From a virus: a DNA stretch of 25,488 nt. The translations under genes and the position numbers were made by a program. How positions within the stretch are numbered: position 1 is the stretch's first letter; every line of letters begins with the position of its first letter. A model generated the notes under the pieces. That model saw only the letters and a program-made list of their open reading frames with translations. It was not told the origin of the DNA and did no database searches. Positions 13,608 to 20,676 of this stretch are shown piece by piece. Location: the IMG/VR virus record IMGVR_UViG_3300046536_000664, positions 1 to 25,488 of that record. One strand, given 5' to 3'.

Positions 13608-15026
13608 TCAAAACTGGAACGACGGAAGGTTGGCGCCGGGCGGCATGTGAATCCCCAGCTTGCGCATCTCGTCTGGGTCGATCCGCATCGGCGGAAGCTG
13701 GGCCACGGCGTTGTAGGCCCGCGAGGTGGCGTCGGCGTCGTCATCGTGGCCGTTCACGGGCGGGAAGTTCTCGAGTTCGGTGAACCACCGCTCGTTCCAC
13801 CGCCCGCGCAGCACCATGATGTTGCCGACCTCGGCCTGCGAGGAAAACGGGCCGAACCGGGTCACCTTGTCGCCGCTCTCCGGCGATGAGTCGACGATAT
13901 AGCCGGCCAGCATGTGGGTGAGCGCGACGATCTGGGCCACCCCGGCCTGGCCTGGGTCTTTCGGCAGGCTGGTGGTGTTCTCGTAGCCGTCCTGCTGCGC
14001 GTAGTTCAGGATGCGCCGGTTCACCTCGGCGGGCGATCCGCGGAACGCGTCGGCGTGGAGGATGATCCAGCGCCCGTCGTGCATCACGCCGATCTTGACG
14101 CAGGCGGTCCAGTCCGGGTCGTTGCCGTCCTTCTGCTCGGACGAGGCCAGGTCCCAGCCGCGCACGGTTTTGACGCACACCGGCGGGATGTCGACGATCT
14201 GGCACCACGAGCGGTTGAAGTACAGCCCGGCCGACGGCCTGATCTTCCAGTTGCCGTTGAGCAGCCGCTCGCGCTCGACCGAGGGCAGCATCATCAGGTT
14301 GCCGAGGTAGCCGGGGTCGGCGCGCATCAACGCGGGATTGTCGGCCAGCTTGGCGGCCACGAACGTCATGCTCTTGACCGCCTCGACCGGCATCCCGGTC
14401 GCGCGCACCGCCTCGTCGCGGGTGTCGAACCAGACGATCTCGTCGCTGGCGCCGCGGGCGAAGTAACGCACGATCCCCGACCGTTCCGGGATCGGGTAGC
14501 CGGTGCTCTGGTCGATCCACCAGGCGATGAACTCGGCGACCCACGAGCCGGCGTCGGCGTTGCACGTCGCCCGGATGTAGGGCCGCACGCCCGTGGTCGA
14601 GCGGTTCCGGCTCATCAGATAGAAGAACTGGTAACGGGAAAACGACGTCAGTTCGTCGAACAGGATCAGCGCCACCTGAGAGCCGTGCCAGTCCAGCACG
14701 GTGGTGTCGTATTCGAGGTGCGCCAGCTTGACGGTGCCGCCGCCGGGCCAGCGCCAGTCCAGCCGCCCGATCGAGGGCACGCCGCCCGCGTGCGGGTAGA
14801 GTTTCATCGTCTCCGACCACAGCCCGCCCGGCTTGCGCAGGTCGGTGGTGTTGCGCCGGAACGCCACCGCGTCGAAGCCCTGGACACGCTTCACGTGGCG
14901 CAGCGGCTCCAGCAGCAGCGACCATGATTTGCCCGATCCGGCCGAGCCGCCGAATATCCCGATATCCGCCGAACTGGACATGAACGCCTCTTGCGGGCCC
15001 GGCTGCGGCGAGATCACCACCGGCAT
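13608..15026 (-). CDS. terL: Phage terminase large subunit
   Basis: The 472-residue protein starts at ATG 15026. The ATPase half has Walker A GGSAGSGKS (residues 26-34), Walker B ALILFDE (119-125) and a coupling-motif-like ATCNADAGSW near 153. The nuclease half has GWDLASSEQ (290-298) with D292 as a likely metal ligand, and acidic residues near the end (NGHDDDADATSRA). This is the motor that pumps DNA into the head and cuts it at the end of packaging. The length fits the family. It follows the small terminase gene by 2 bases and precedes the portal gene by 6 bases, the usual packaging order. Confidence 0.95.
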   Translation of the reverse strand: MPVVISPQPGPQEAFMSSSADIGIFGGSAGSGKSWSLLLEPLRHVKRVQGFDAVAFRRNTTDLRKPGGLWSETMKLYPHAGGVPSIGRLDWRWPGGGTVKLAHLEYDTTVLDWHGSQVALILFDELTSFSRYQFFYLMSRNRSTTGVRPYIRATCNADAGSWVAEFIAWWIDQSTGYPIPERSGIVRYFARGASDEIVWFDTRDEAVRATGMPVEAVKSMTFVAAKLADNPALMRADPGYLGNLMMLPSVERERLLNGNWKIRPSAGLYFNRSWCQIVDIPPVCVKTVRGWDLASSEQKDGNDPDWTACVKIGVMHDGRWIILHADAFRGSPAEVNRRILNYAQQDGYENTTSLPKDPGQAGVAQIVALTHMLAGYIVDSSPESGDKVTRFGPFSSQAEVGNIMVLRGRWNERWFTELENFPPVNGHDDDADATSRAYNAVAQLPPMRIDPDEMRKLGIHMPPGANLPSFQF

Positions 15027-15028
15027 GG

Positions 15029-15547
15029 TCAGGCGGCGTCCTCGGCCTCGCCCTCGATCGTCGCCGGCTCACGTGGCCCGTCGCGGCCGTTCTCGGGGAT
15101 ATAGAACACGACCTGTTCGCCCGGCGCGACGCCGGCCGCCGTCTGGTCGATCTCGTCGGCGGCGTCCCCGCCGTTGTTGACGCGCCACCGCGGGCCGCCA
15201 TGCACGCCCATCAGATACATCAGCGCGCGCAGCGCCTGGGGCGTCTCGCCCATCGCGATCGTGTGGATCTTGGTGACGTAGCCGGCGAGGCGGCGCTCCT
15301 TGCCGTGGGCCAGTTCCTCGGCGAAGTGCCGGGTCAGCGTTTCCTCGTCGCCGCAGGGCAGATTGCGCTGCTTCATTTCGCGGATGATGGCCTGCTGGGA
15401 GAACCCGCCCATCGTGAGGATTTCGACGAGCAGGCGCCACTCCGGCGAGGGTCGCCACGCGATCCGCCCGCGATCCGCGTCGAGATGGTCGCGCTCGCGG
15501 GACGGCGGCGGCGGCGGCACCGTGTTTGGCCGAGGCGTCAAAGTCAT
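15029..15547 (-). CDS. terS: Probable terminase small subunit
   Basis: The 172-residue protein starts at ATG 15547 after GGAAG. Residues 1-25 are Pro-rich and disordered. Residues ~33-90 form a helical DNA-binding-like region (WRLLVEILTMGGFSQQAIIR with the helix-turn-helix 'SQQAIIREM'), and residues ~75-115 another helical segment for oligomerisation (AEELAHGKERRLAGYVTKIH). The acidic tail ends VVFYIPENGRDG and then Glu/Ala-rich sequence. Position directly before the large terminase is the main evidence; sequences of this subunit diverge fast. It would recognise the packaging start site, which may lie in its own gene or in the 177-base gap upstream. Confidence 0.8.
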   Translation of the reverse strand: MTLTPRPNTVPPPPPSRERDHLDADRGRIAWRPSPEWRLLVEILTMGGFSQQAIIREMKQRNLPCGDEETLTRHFAEELAHGKERRLAGYVTKIHTIAMGETPQALRALMYLMGVHGGPRWRVNNGGDAADEIDQTAAGVAPGEQVVFYIPENGRDGPREPATIEGEAEDAA

Positions 15548-15724
15548 GGAGAATCTTCCGGTTGAATATCTGAGCAGTTGGGCGGAAGCGTTTGGACTTG
15601 CGAATTACTCTCCGACGCCGCCGTGGGCTGTCTTTTTCCACTGGATTTCGCCGCGCGATCGAGCGAATGACCGGCGTTCCTGGGCTGGGCAGCGTGCCCG
15701 CTCGCAATCAAGGGAACACCTGAT
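15548..15724. promoter_or_regulatory. Divergent intergenic region, expected late promoter and possible packaging site
   Basis: These 177 bases separate the divergent small terminase and DUF3489-like genes, so promoters for both are expected. I see no strong -35/-10 pair. A short hairpin GGGCA-GCG-TGCCC lies at 15687-15699, and the region 15580-15650 is less GC-rich than its surroundings. A cos or pac site next to the small terminase is possible but not shown. Confidence 0.4.
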
Positions 15725-16420
15725 ATGAGCACGAAGATCACGATCAGCGACCTGACCTCGGCCGGGCTGCTGGAGGTTTACAATCGCTGGGGGAGCCAGC
15801 ACGTCAAGAAGTTCGAGAATCGCGCCATCGGCGAGCGGCGGGTGGCGGCGCTACTCGCGGAAATGGACGACATGCCGCTGGCGATCGCGATGGGGACCAG
15901 GGAAGAGGCGAACGCGTTTTTCGCGGCGCGGGCGGCGAAGCGGACGAAGCGGGGGAAGGCGGCGACGCCAGCCCCGGTCATCCCCGACAACGACGGCGCT
16001 CCGGTGGTCGACGATCCGGCGGTCGGCGACGATACCTACGAGCGGCGCATGGCCGCCAGTGCCGCCGATCATGAGGCCGCCGAGGCTTTCCCCACCGGGG
16101 CGGGCGAGGCGGCCTTCCAGGCTTTCGTCGACACCGAGGAGGCGAAGGCGGCGGCGGCGCCCTCGGCGAGCCAGCCCGATCCGGCGGCGAAGCCCCGTCG
16201 GATGGCGGGTGTGCCGAAGCCCGGCTCCAAGGGCGGCATCATCGTGGCGCTGCTCAGCCGGGAGCAGGGCGCGACGGTTGACGAACTGATGGCGGCGACC
16301 GGCTGGCAGTCGCACACGACGCGGGCCTATTTCGTCGGCCTGCGCCGGATCGGCCTGCCGGTCGCGCGGGTGAGCAAGGGCGCCTATCGCATCGAGGCGG
16401 CGGTCGATCAGGCGGCCTGA
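15725..16420 (+). CDS. DUF3489-like winged-helix DNA-binding protein
   Basis: The 231-residue protein starts at ATG 15725, with AAGGGA upstream. An N-terminal helical part (LLEVYNRWGSQHVKKFENRA, ERRVAALLAEM) resembles the N-termini of DUF3489-type proteins. Residues ~75-160 are an Ala/Pro-rich linker. Residues 164-225 are a winged-helix module: KPGSKGGIIVALLSREQGAT, VDELMAATGWQSHTTRAYF, then a wing ending SKGAYRIEA. DUF3489 proteins are mostly alphaproteobacterial and phage, of unknown target. It transcribes away from the late operon and could be an early regulator. The same module ends the amidoligase at 18207-19223. The gene ends within a palindrome shared with the convergent methyltransferase gene. 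Confidence 0.85.
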   Translation: MSTKITISDLTSAGLLEVYNRWGSQHVKKFENRAIGERRVAALLAEMDDMPLAIAMGTREEANAFFAARAAKRTKRGKAATPAPVIPDNDGAPVVDDPAVGDDTYERRMAASAADHEAAEAFPTGAGEAAFQAFVDTEEAKAAAAPSASQPDPAAKPRRMAGVPKPGSKGGIIVALLSREQGATVDELMAATGWQSHTTRAYFVGLRRIGLPVARVSKGAYRIEAAVDQAA

Positions 16421-16422
16421 TC
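16406..16422. terminator. 17-base palindrome at the overlap of two convergent gene ends
   Basis: GATCAGG (16406-16412), loop CGG, CCTGATC (16416-16422) form a perfect stem. Both convergent genes end inside it and each ends with the same residues, Val-Asp-Gln-Ala-Ala. It could act as a bidirectional terminator, but neither side has a T-run. Confidence 0.5.
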
Positions 16423-17775
16423 CACCGGGGCCCGCTCGGCGACGACGGCGGCGAAGGGCTTCGGCTCTTCGCCGTTTTCGCTCGTGAGCAGCGCCTCCTG
16501 GCCGGTGAAGTTCTGCCATCTCAGAATTCCGACATCAACGTAGAGTGGGTTGATTTCCAGACAGTGGGCGCTGCGTCCCGTCATCTCAGCGGCGATGCCG
16601 GTCGTGAAGCTGCCCGTGAACGGATCGTAGACGGCCTGGCCTTGGCTGCTGTTGTTTTCGATTGCGCGACGCATGCACTCCACCGGTTTCTGCGTGCCGT
16701 GCCCGGTGCGCGCGTTCTCTCCCTTGCCGTTGCCGATGCCCTGGAAGGTGTTGTTGTTGACCTGCCACAGCGTCGATTGTTTGCGGCCGCCCACGTAGTG
16801 GCCCGGCTTGCCCTTGCGCACGGCGTACCAGCACGGCTCGTGCTGCCAGTGATAGTCCCCGCGCGAGATGGGCGGATGAGGTTTGGCCCAGATGATCTGG
16901 CTCCGCATCACGAAGCCGGCTTTCTCCAGGGACTGCTGCACCGCCGCCGCGTGCAGTCCGGCGTGCCAAACGTAGGCGACGTCGCCGGGGAACAGCCGCC
17001 ACACGTCGGTCCAGTCCACCCGGCCGTCGTTCTCCACCCGGCCGGGAGCGACGTATCCGTTGGTAGTCCACAGGCCCGGCGCGCGGGTGCGCCATTCCGG
17101 GTCGTAGTCCACCCCATAAGGCGGGTCGGTGACCATGAGGTTCGGCCTGACGCCGGCCAGGGCGCGCGTGACGGCCGCGGGGTCGGTGCTGTCGCCACAG
17201 ACCAGGGTGTGCCGCCCGAGCCGCCACCGATCGCCGGGGCGGGACGTCGGGGTATCAGGGACGGGCGGGACCTCGTCGGGATCGGTCAGCCCATCGGGCC
17301 GCAGCAGCTTCTCGATATCATCGGAGCCGAACCCGGTCAGCAGGAGGTTGTAGTCGAGCGCGGCGAGGCGGGCGAGTTCGGCGCGCAGCACCTCGTCGTC
17401 CCAGCCCGCGTTCAGCGCCAGTTGGTTGTCGGCGATGACATAGGCGGCGATCTTCGCCTCGGACCAGCCGCGCGCGAGCATGACCGGCACCTCGGCGTAG
17501 CCGAGCAGGGTGGCGGCGGCGACGCGGGCGTGGCCGGCGATGATGGTGCCGTCCTCGGTGGCGAGGATCGGGATGGTCCAGCCCCACTCCAGCATCGAGA
17601 CGGCGATCTGGTCGATCTGGGCGGGCGAGTGGGTGCGGGCGTTGGCTGAGTAAGCCGTCAGCCGGGCGATCGGCCAGCGCTCGACGTGGTCGGCGGGCCA
17701 GAGCGGTGTGGCGGGCGGGGCGGGGGTGGCGCTACGGCTCGCCCTCGGGCGCCTCGTCGTCGGCTTGCTGGCCAT
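16408..17775 (-). CDS. ParB-like domain fused to beta-class adenine DNA methyltransferase
   Basis: The 455-residue protein starts at ATG 17775. Residues ~30-160 are a ParB-like domain: LTAYSANARTHSPAQIDQI, then GTIIAGHARVAAATLLGY with GHAR at 81-84 and VIADNQLAL near 113-121. The methyltransferase has catalytic motif IV DPPY at 217-220 before SAM-binding motif I at 384-393 (DPFTGSFTTG), the beta-class order also seen in CcrM. Phages use such enzymes to protect DNA from restriction or to alter host methylation. Motif I has Phe where the usual DPFxGSGTT has Gly, an uncommon change that could affect SAM binding. The target recognition region lies between. The gene overlaps the upstream HTH gene by 44 bases, so the two are likely co-transcribed. 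Confidence 0.92.
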   Translation of the reverse strand: MASKPTTRRPRASRSATPAPPATPLWPADHVERWPIARLTAYSANARTHSPAQIDQIAVSMLEWGWTIPILATEDGTIIAGHARVAAATLLGYAEVPVMLARGWSEAKIAAYVIADNQLALNAGWDDEVLRAELARLAALDYNLLLTGFGSDDIEKLLRPDGLTDPDEVPPVPDTPTSRPGDRWRLGRHTLVCGDSTDPAAVTRALAGVRPNLMVTDPPYGVDYDPEWRTRAPGLWTTNGYVAPGRVENDGRVDWTDVWRLFPGDVAYVWHAGLHAAAVQQSLEKAGFVMRSQIIWAKPHPPISRGDYHWQHEPCWYAVRKGKPGHYVGGRKQSTLWQVNNNTFQGIGNGKGENARTGHGTQKPVECMRRAIENNSSQGQAVYDPFTGSFTTGIAAEMTGRSAHCLEINPLYVDVGILRWQNFTGQEALLTSENGEEPKPFAAVVAERAPVDQAA

Positions 17776-18001
17776 CGGTGCCTCCGCGTTGCGGGTTCGG
17801 CGGCGGGCGCTCCAGCACGCGCCCGAGCGCGGCGTGGGCGGTATCCAGTTCGCGCAGCCACGCGGCGAGCGGCGGGTCGATCGGCACCGCGCCCGCGACG
17901 ATCCGGCGGACGCCGCGATCGTTGCGATTGATCCGGCGGGCGAGTTCGGCGCTCGACCACTCGACGCGGGCGAGGATGTCGCGCAGTTCCTGGTGGTCCA
18001 T
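17732..18001 (-). CDS. Small HTH protein, paralogue of the 24789-25061 product
   Basis: I choose ATG 18001 (MDHQELRDILARVEWSSAEL); a GTG six codons upstream lacks a ribosome site. The 89-residue protein has a helix-turn-helix-like core (WSSAELARRINRNDRGVRRI) followed by IDPPLAAWLRELDTAH and a polar Pro-rich tail. The second small HTH protein at 24789-25061 has the same order (WTLGDLARHAKRDGSRVRKM, IDAPLAEWLRAL), so they are paralogues. The family resembles small phage repressor-like or Cro-like proteins. It is divergent from the amidoligase gene and overlaps the methyltransferase gene, so it may control the region containing the palindrome at 18097-18108. Confidence 0.75.
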   Translation of the reverse strand: MDHQELRDILARVEWSSAELARRINRNDRGVRRIVAGAVPIDPPLAAWLRELDTAHAALGRVLERPPPNPQRGGTDGQQADDEAPEGEP

Positions 18002-18096
18002 GTGTGCGGGTATCCCCACGCTCGTAGCGGCCGGCGACGATCACCGGGCCTTCGCCAGTATAAGTGGCACGGCTACTTGCGGGGGGCCAACACTTT

Positions 18097-18108
18097 TATT
18101 CGCGAATA
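18097..18108. promoter_or_regulatory. 12-base perfect palindrome, candidate operator
   Basis: TATTCGCGAATA is its own reverse complement and lies in an AT-richer patch within the 205-base gap between the divergent HTH and amidoligase genes. A perfect palindrome of this size is a fitting site for a dimeric HTH repressor such as the 17732-18001 or 19257-19487 product. Binding is inferred. Confidence 0.5.
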
Positions 18109-18121
18109 CAGCAGATTTAAG

Positions 18122-18150
18122 TTGATCGGCCCGTGACCGTGGAGCATACC
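18122..18150 (+). promoter_or_regulatory. Possible promoter for the amidoligase cassette
   Basis: TTGATC at 18122-18127, 17-base spacer, CATACC at 18145-18150. The -35 is fair and the -10 weak. It lies just after the candidate operator and 57 bases before the amidoligase start. On the other strand, TATACT at 18062-18057 could be a -10 for the HTH gene, without a clear -35. Confidence 0.3.
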
Positions 18151-18206
18151 CCGTTTCAACGAAGCCAGGGCGCGGTGCCCGGCGGACCGGATCAGGGACT
18201 TACCCG

Positions 18207-19223
18207 ATGCTCAACAACACCTACGGCATAGAGATCGAATGCTACCTGCCCGAGGGCGGGACGCAGGCCGGGGCGGCGGCGGCGATCACCGCGCGGCTCG
18301 CCGGGGCCGGCATCTGCCAGGTCGAAAACTACAACCACCAGGTGCGCGGGCACTGGAAGATCGTCACCGACGGATCGCTCGGCGACTACATCCGCGGGAT
18401 GGAGGTGGTCAGCCCGATCCTGACCGGCCAGGAAGGCCTCGACGCGATCACCAAGGTGATGGACGCGATGGCCGACTACGGCTGCACGGTATCCAAGAAA
18501 TGCGGCCTTCACATCCACGTAGGGGTGGCGGGCCAGCCCATCGGATTTTTCCGCTCGCTGACGAAGCTCTACGGCGGGTTCGAGAGGGTGATCGACGCTT
18601 TCATCCCGCCCTCGCGGCGCGGCTCGACCAACGGCTACTGCCGCTCGGTGACGCACCTGGACGCCGCCCAGATCGACCGGGCGGACAGCCTGGACGACTT
18701 GATCCGGCTGATGGGGCGCGCGGGCGATGCCCGGAACTACAAGCTGAACCTGACCGCCTATCGCCGGCATACCACGGTCGAGTTCCGGCACCATACCGGC
18801 ACGGTCGATGCCCGGAAGGCCACGGCCTGGGCGAAGCTTTGCCTAAGGATGGTCGAGGCCGCGAAGGCCGGCCGGGCGCTCGGCCCGGCCTCGGGCGGCG
18901 CCAATCAGGCGAAGCCCGGCTCCAAGAGCCACCTGATCGGCCAGATGATGCGGCGCGCCGACGGGGTCAGCGGGCGCGAGGCGATGGCGGCGGCGGGCTG
19001 GCCCTCGGTATCACTGCCGCAGCAGGCGCGGGCCTGCGGGATGGCCTTCACGACCCGCCGGTTCGGCCGCGAGGTCCGCTACTACGCGGTCGCAGCTACC
19101 ACGACGGGCATCGGCGCGACCCTGGACGGGCTTTTCGAGATGCTCGACTGCCCGGCGGACGAGCGGGACTACTTCCGGGCACGGACGGCGGGGCTTTCGG
19201 GCCCGACCGCCTGGGCCGCCTGA
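18207..19223 (+). CDS. Amidoligase (Amidoligase_2-like) with C-terminal winged-helix module
   Basis: The 338-residue protein starts at ATG 18207 (AGGGA eight bases upstream). It has the amidoligase (COOH-NH2 ligase) motifs in order: YGIEIECY (6-13), WKIVTDGS (50-57), MEVVSP (65-70), CGLHIHVG (99-106), KLNLTAY (179-185) and TVEFRHHTGTVDARK (190-204). This glutamine-synthetase-like family joins an amino group to a carboxylate using ATP, for peptide tags or gamma-glutamyl products. Residues 235-296 (KPGSKSHLIGQMMRRADGVS ... REVRYYAVA) match the winged-helix module at the end of the DUF3489-like protein at 15725, suggesting a DNA-bound or regulatory amidoligase. It is followed by an HTH gene and a gamma-glutamylcyclotransferase gene on the same strand. 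The substrate is unknown. Confidence 0.9.
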   Translation: MLNNTYGIEIECYLPEGGTQAGAAAAITARLAGAGICQVENYNHQVRGHWKIVTDGSLGDYIRGMEVVSPILTGQEGLDAITKVMDAMADYGCTVSKKCGLHIHVGVAGQPIGFFRSLTKLYGGFERVIDAFIPPSRRGSTNGYCRSVTHLDAAQIDRADSLDDLIRLMGRAGDARNYKLNLTAYRRHTTVEFRHHTGTVDARKATAWAKLCLRMVEAAKAGRALGPASGGANQAKPGSKSHLIGQMMRRADGVSGREAMAAAGWPSVSLPQQARACGMAFTTRRFGREVRYYAVAATTTGIGATLDGLFEMLDCPADERDYFRARTAGLSGPTAWAA

Positions 19224-19256
19224 AAAACCAACGCACACCCAACGAGGAGAACGACG

Positions 19257-19487
19257 ATGGCGACGAGAACGATCAAAAAGGGCGACGACGGCGGGCGGAT
19301 GACCGCCGAGCAGCTTCGGGCCTGGCGCGAGCGGATGGGATACTCGGTGACCGACGCCTGCGAGGCGCTCGGGGTCGGCGGGGTCTCGCTCGAGGGCTGG
19401 GAGTCCGGGGTCGAGGTGCCGCGCTACATCGCGCTGGCCTGCGCCGCCCTGGCGCTCGGCATCGGCGGCTACGGCGAGGAGGGCTGA
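19257..19487 (+). CDS. XRE-type helix-turn-helix protein
   Basis: The 76-residue protein starts at ATG 19257 behind GAGGAG. After a basic start (MATRTIKKGDDGGR), residues 15-62 are an XRE-type HTH: MTAEQLRAWRERMGYSVTDA, CEALGVGGVSLEGWESGVEV, PRYIALACAALAL. 'LRAWRERMGYS', 'A-EALGV', 'WE-G' and 'P-YIALAC-AL' are typical for phage XRE proteins. It lies between the amidoligase and the cyclotransferase gene (3-base gap to the latter), so it is part of that cassette. It may regulate the cassette through the upstream palindrome. Confidence 0.85.
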   Translation: MATRTIKKGDDGGRMTAEQLRAWRERMGYSVTDACEALGVGGVSLEGWESGVEVPRYIALACAALALGIGGYGEEG

Positions 19488-19490
19488 GCG

Positions 19491-20015
19491 ATGGCCTACA
19501 TGTGGGCGTATGGATCGAATCTCCACGTCGGCCAGATGGCGCGCCGGTGCCCGGCCGCCATCCTGGTCGGGCGGCTGCGGCGGAAGGATTGGCGGCTGGT
19601 CTTCCGCGGCGTCGCCGACGTGATCCCGGAGCCGGGCGCGGTCTGCTACGGCGGGCTCTGGGACATCACAGAGGAATGCGAGCGGGCGCTCGATATCTAC
19701 GAGGGGGTCGGCTCCGGGCTGTACGACAAGATCTGGGCGCCGATCCGGCTCGACGGCGTCGAGACCGAGATGCTTTTCTATCGGATGCGATCGACCGGGG
19801 TGTTCCCGCCGAGCCGGTCCTATCTGGACGTCATCCGGCAGGGATACTTGCACTTTCGCATGCCGAAGGCGGCGACGACGCTGCTGCGGGCGGCGGTGGC
19901 CGACAGTTGGGATGACAAGCACCCGAGTAACATCGAGCGCCGACGCCACGCCCGGAAGGGCCGGCCGTCGCTGGCGCCCAGGCCCGATCTTCCGCTGCCC
20001 GCCACGACGAGGTAA
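19491..20015 (+). CDS. Gamma-glutamylcyclotransferase-like protein
   Basis: The 174-residue protein starts at ATG 19491. It shows the AIG2/GGCT fold: WAYGSNLHVGQMARRCPAA with YGSN at 7-10, then VGRLRRKDWRLVFRGVADV, PGAVCYGGLWDITEECERAL and DIYEGVGSGLYDK. E71 in YEG is at the place of the catalytic glutamate. Members release 5-oxoproline from gamma-glutamyl-amines or peptides. Next to an amidoligase, it could undo or trim the bond the amidoligase makes. The C-terminal ~35 residues are basic and Pro/Arg-rich (RRRHARKGRPSLAPRP). No membrane segment or signal peptide is seen. Confidence 0.88.
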   Translation: MAYMWAYGSNLHVGQMARRCPAAILVGRLRRKDWRLVFRGVADVIPEPGAVCYGGLWDITEECERALDIYEGVGSGLYDKIWAPIRLDGVETEMLFYRMRSTGVFPPSRSYLDVIRQGYLHFRMPKAATTLLRAAVADSWDDKHPSNIERRRHARKGRPSLAPRPDLPLPATTR

Positions 20016-20091
20016 CGGCACCACCATACCCGGCAATGCCAGTGACCGGGTGCTTGTAGAAATCACACTGGCGACTGAAGGAGTAACGACG

Positions 20092-20370
20092 ATGCGTTTC
20101 ATTGAACTGCACAAGATCACCGCCGACCGGCCGGCGCGGCCCGAGGCATCATCCTACACCGACACCGACGAGCCGGGCGAGCCGGGCGCGGCGGTGGACA
20201 CGGCGGACACGGTGCCCTGCTCGGTGAGCGTCGCGGCGATCCGCTGCTTCTATCCGCGCAAGGACAACCGGGTGGGAACCCGGCTGACCTTCACCGACGG
20301 CGGCGGCTTCGCGGTGACGGAGCCGTACGACGAGGTGGCCCGGCTGCTGACCGCCGCGATCTTTAGCTGA
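20092..20370 (+). CDS. Small FlbD-like beta protein
   Basis: The 92-residue protein starts at ATG 20092 behind AAGGAG. An N-terminal strand (MRFIELHKI) is followed by a poorly ordered acidic region, then a compact beta part: VSVAAIRCFYPRK, VGTRLTFTDGGGFAVTEPYD and a final helix EVARLLTAAIFS. The pattern 'IELHK ... I--F ... GT-LTFTDG--F-V-E-YDEV--L' is like small FlbD-type proteins and many phage small proteins. Function is unknown. A terminator-like hairpin follows its stop codon. Confidence 0.75.
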   Translation: MRFIELHKITADRPARPEASSYTDTDEPGEPGAAVDTADTVPCSVSVAAIRCFYPRKDNRVGTRLTFTDGGGFAVTEPYDEVARLLTAAIFS

Positions 20371-20381
20371 CGCGACCACGG

Positions 20382-20408
20382 GGGCGGCGGTTCACGCCGC
20401 CGCCCTTT
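20382..20408 (+). terminator. Terminator-like hairpin, plus strand
   Basis: GGGCGGCGG (20382-20390), loop TTCACG, CCGCCGCCC (20397-20405) followed by TTT. It lies directly after the FlbD-like gene. The T-run is short, so partial read-through into the next gene is likely. Confidence 0.6.
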
Positions 20409-20424
20409 CGGGAGAAACTCGACG

Positions 20425-20637
20425 ATGAGTCAAACCACCACGGTCCCGACCCCGGAACAAGAGCAACGGGCGAAATGGGATTTACTGCTGCTCGACATCG
20501 AGGCGCGCACCGTCCAGGTCCGCCAGCTAAAGACTTATGAGCCGTGGCGTCTCGCCGCGGCGCTCGCGTCGGCCAGCGCGGTCGCCGGCTCGGCGGTCGC
20601 CGCTCTGATCCTGTGGGTCGGGCATCTGGCCGGCTGA
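20425..20637 (+). CDS. Small tail-anchored membrane protein (70 aa)
   Basis: The start is ATG 20425 behind GGGAGA. The first ~42 residues are polar and helical, probably a coiled coil (PTPEQEQRAKWDLLLLDIEA, RTVQVRQLKTYEPWR). The C-terminus is one membrane helix, LAAALASASAVAGSAVAALILWV. A cytoplasmic helical arm with one C-terminal helix is frequent among phage small membrane proteins. It could be an accessory lysis protein, but no partner gene is near. Confidence 0.7.
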   Translation: MSQTTTVPTPEQEQRAKWDLLLLDIEARTVQVRQLKTYEPWRLAAALASASAVAGSAVAALILWVGHLAG

Positions 20638-20676
20638 CGCCGCCGCCGCTTTTCTCGCATTGTTCCATAACAGGAC

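Noticed and set aside
13914-14927. Plus-strand open frame of 337 codons
   Set aside because: Antisense shadow of the terminase gene with low-complexity composition and no ribosome site of note.
13741-15201. Minus-strand open frame of 486 codons over the large terminase
   Set aside because: It is the shifted frame of the terminase gene; the other frame has Walker A, Walker B and nuclease motifs, this one only Arg/Ala/Gly-rich sequence.
16564-17649. Plus-strand open frame of 361 codons
   Set aside because: Antisense shadow of the methyltransferase gene, no motif.
18239-19915. Plus-strand open frame of 558 codons across amidoligase, HTH and cyclotransferase genes
   Set aside because: It crosses three genes with recognised motifs in another frame and is Arg/Gly/Asp-rich throughout.
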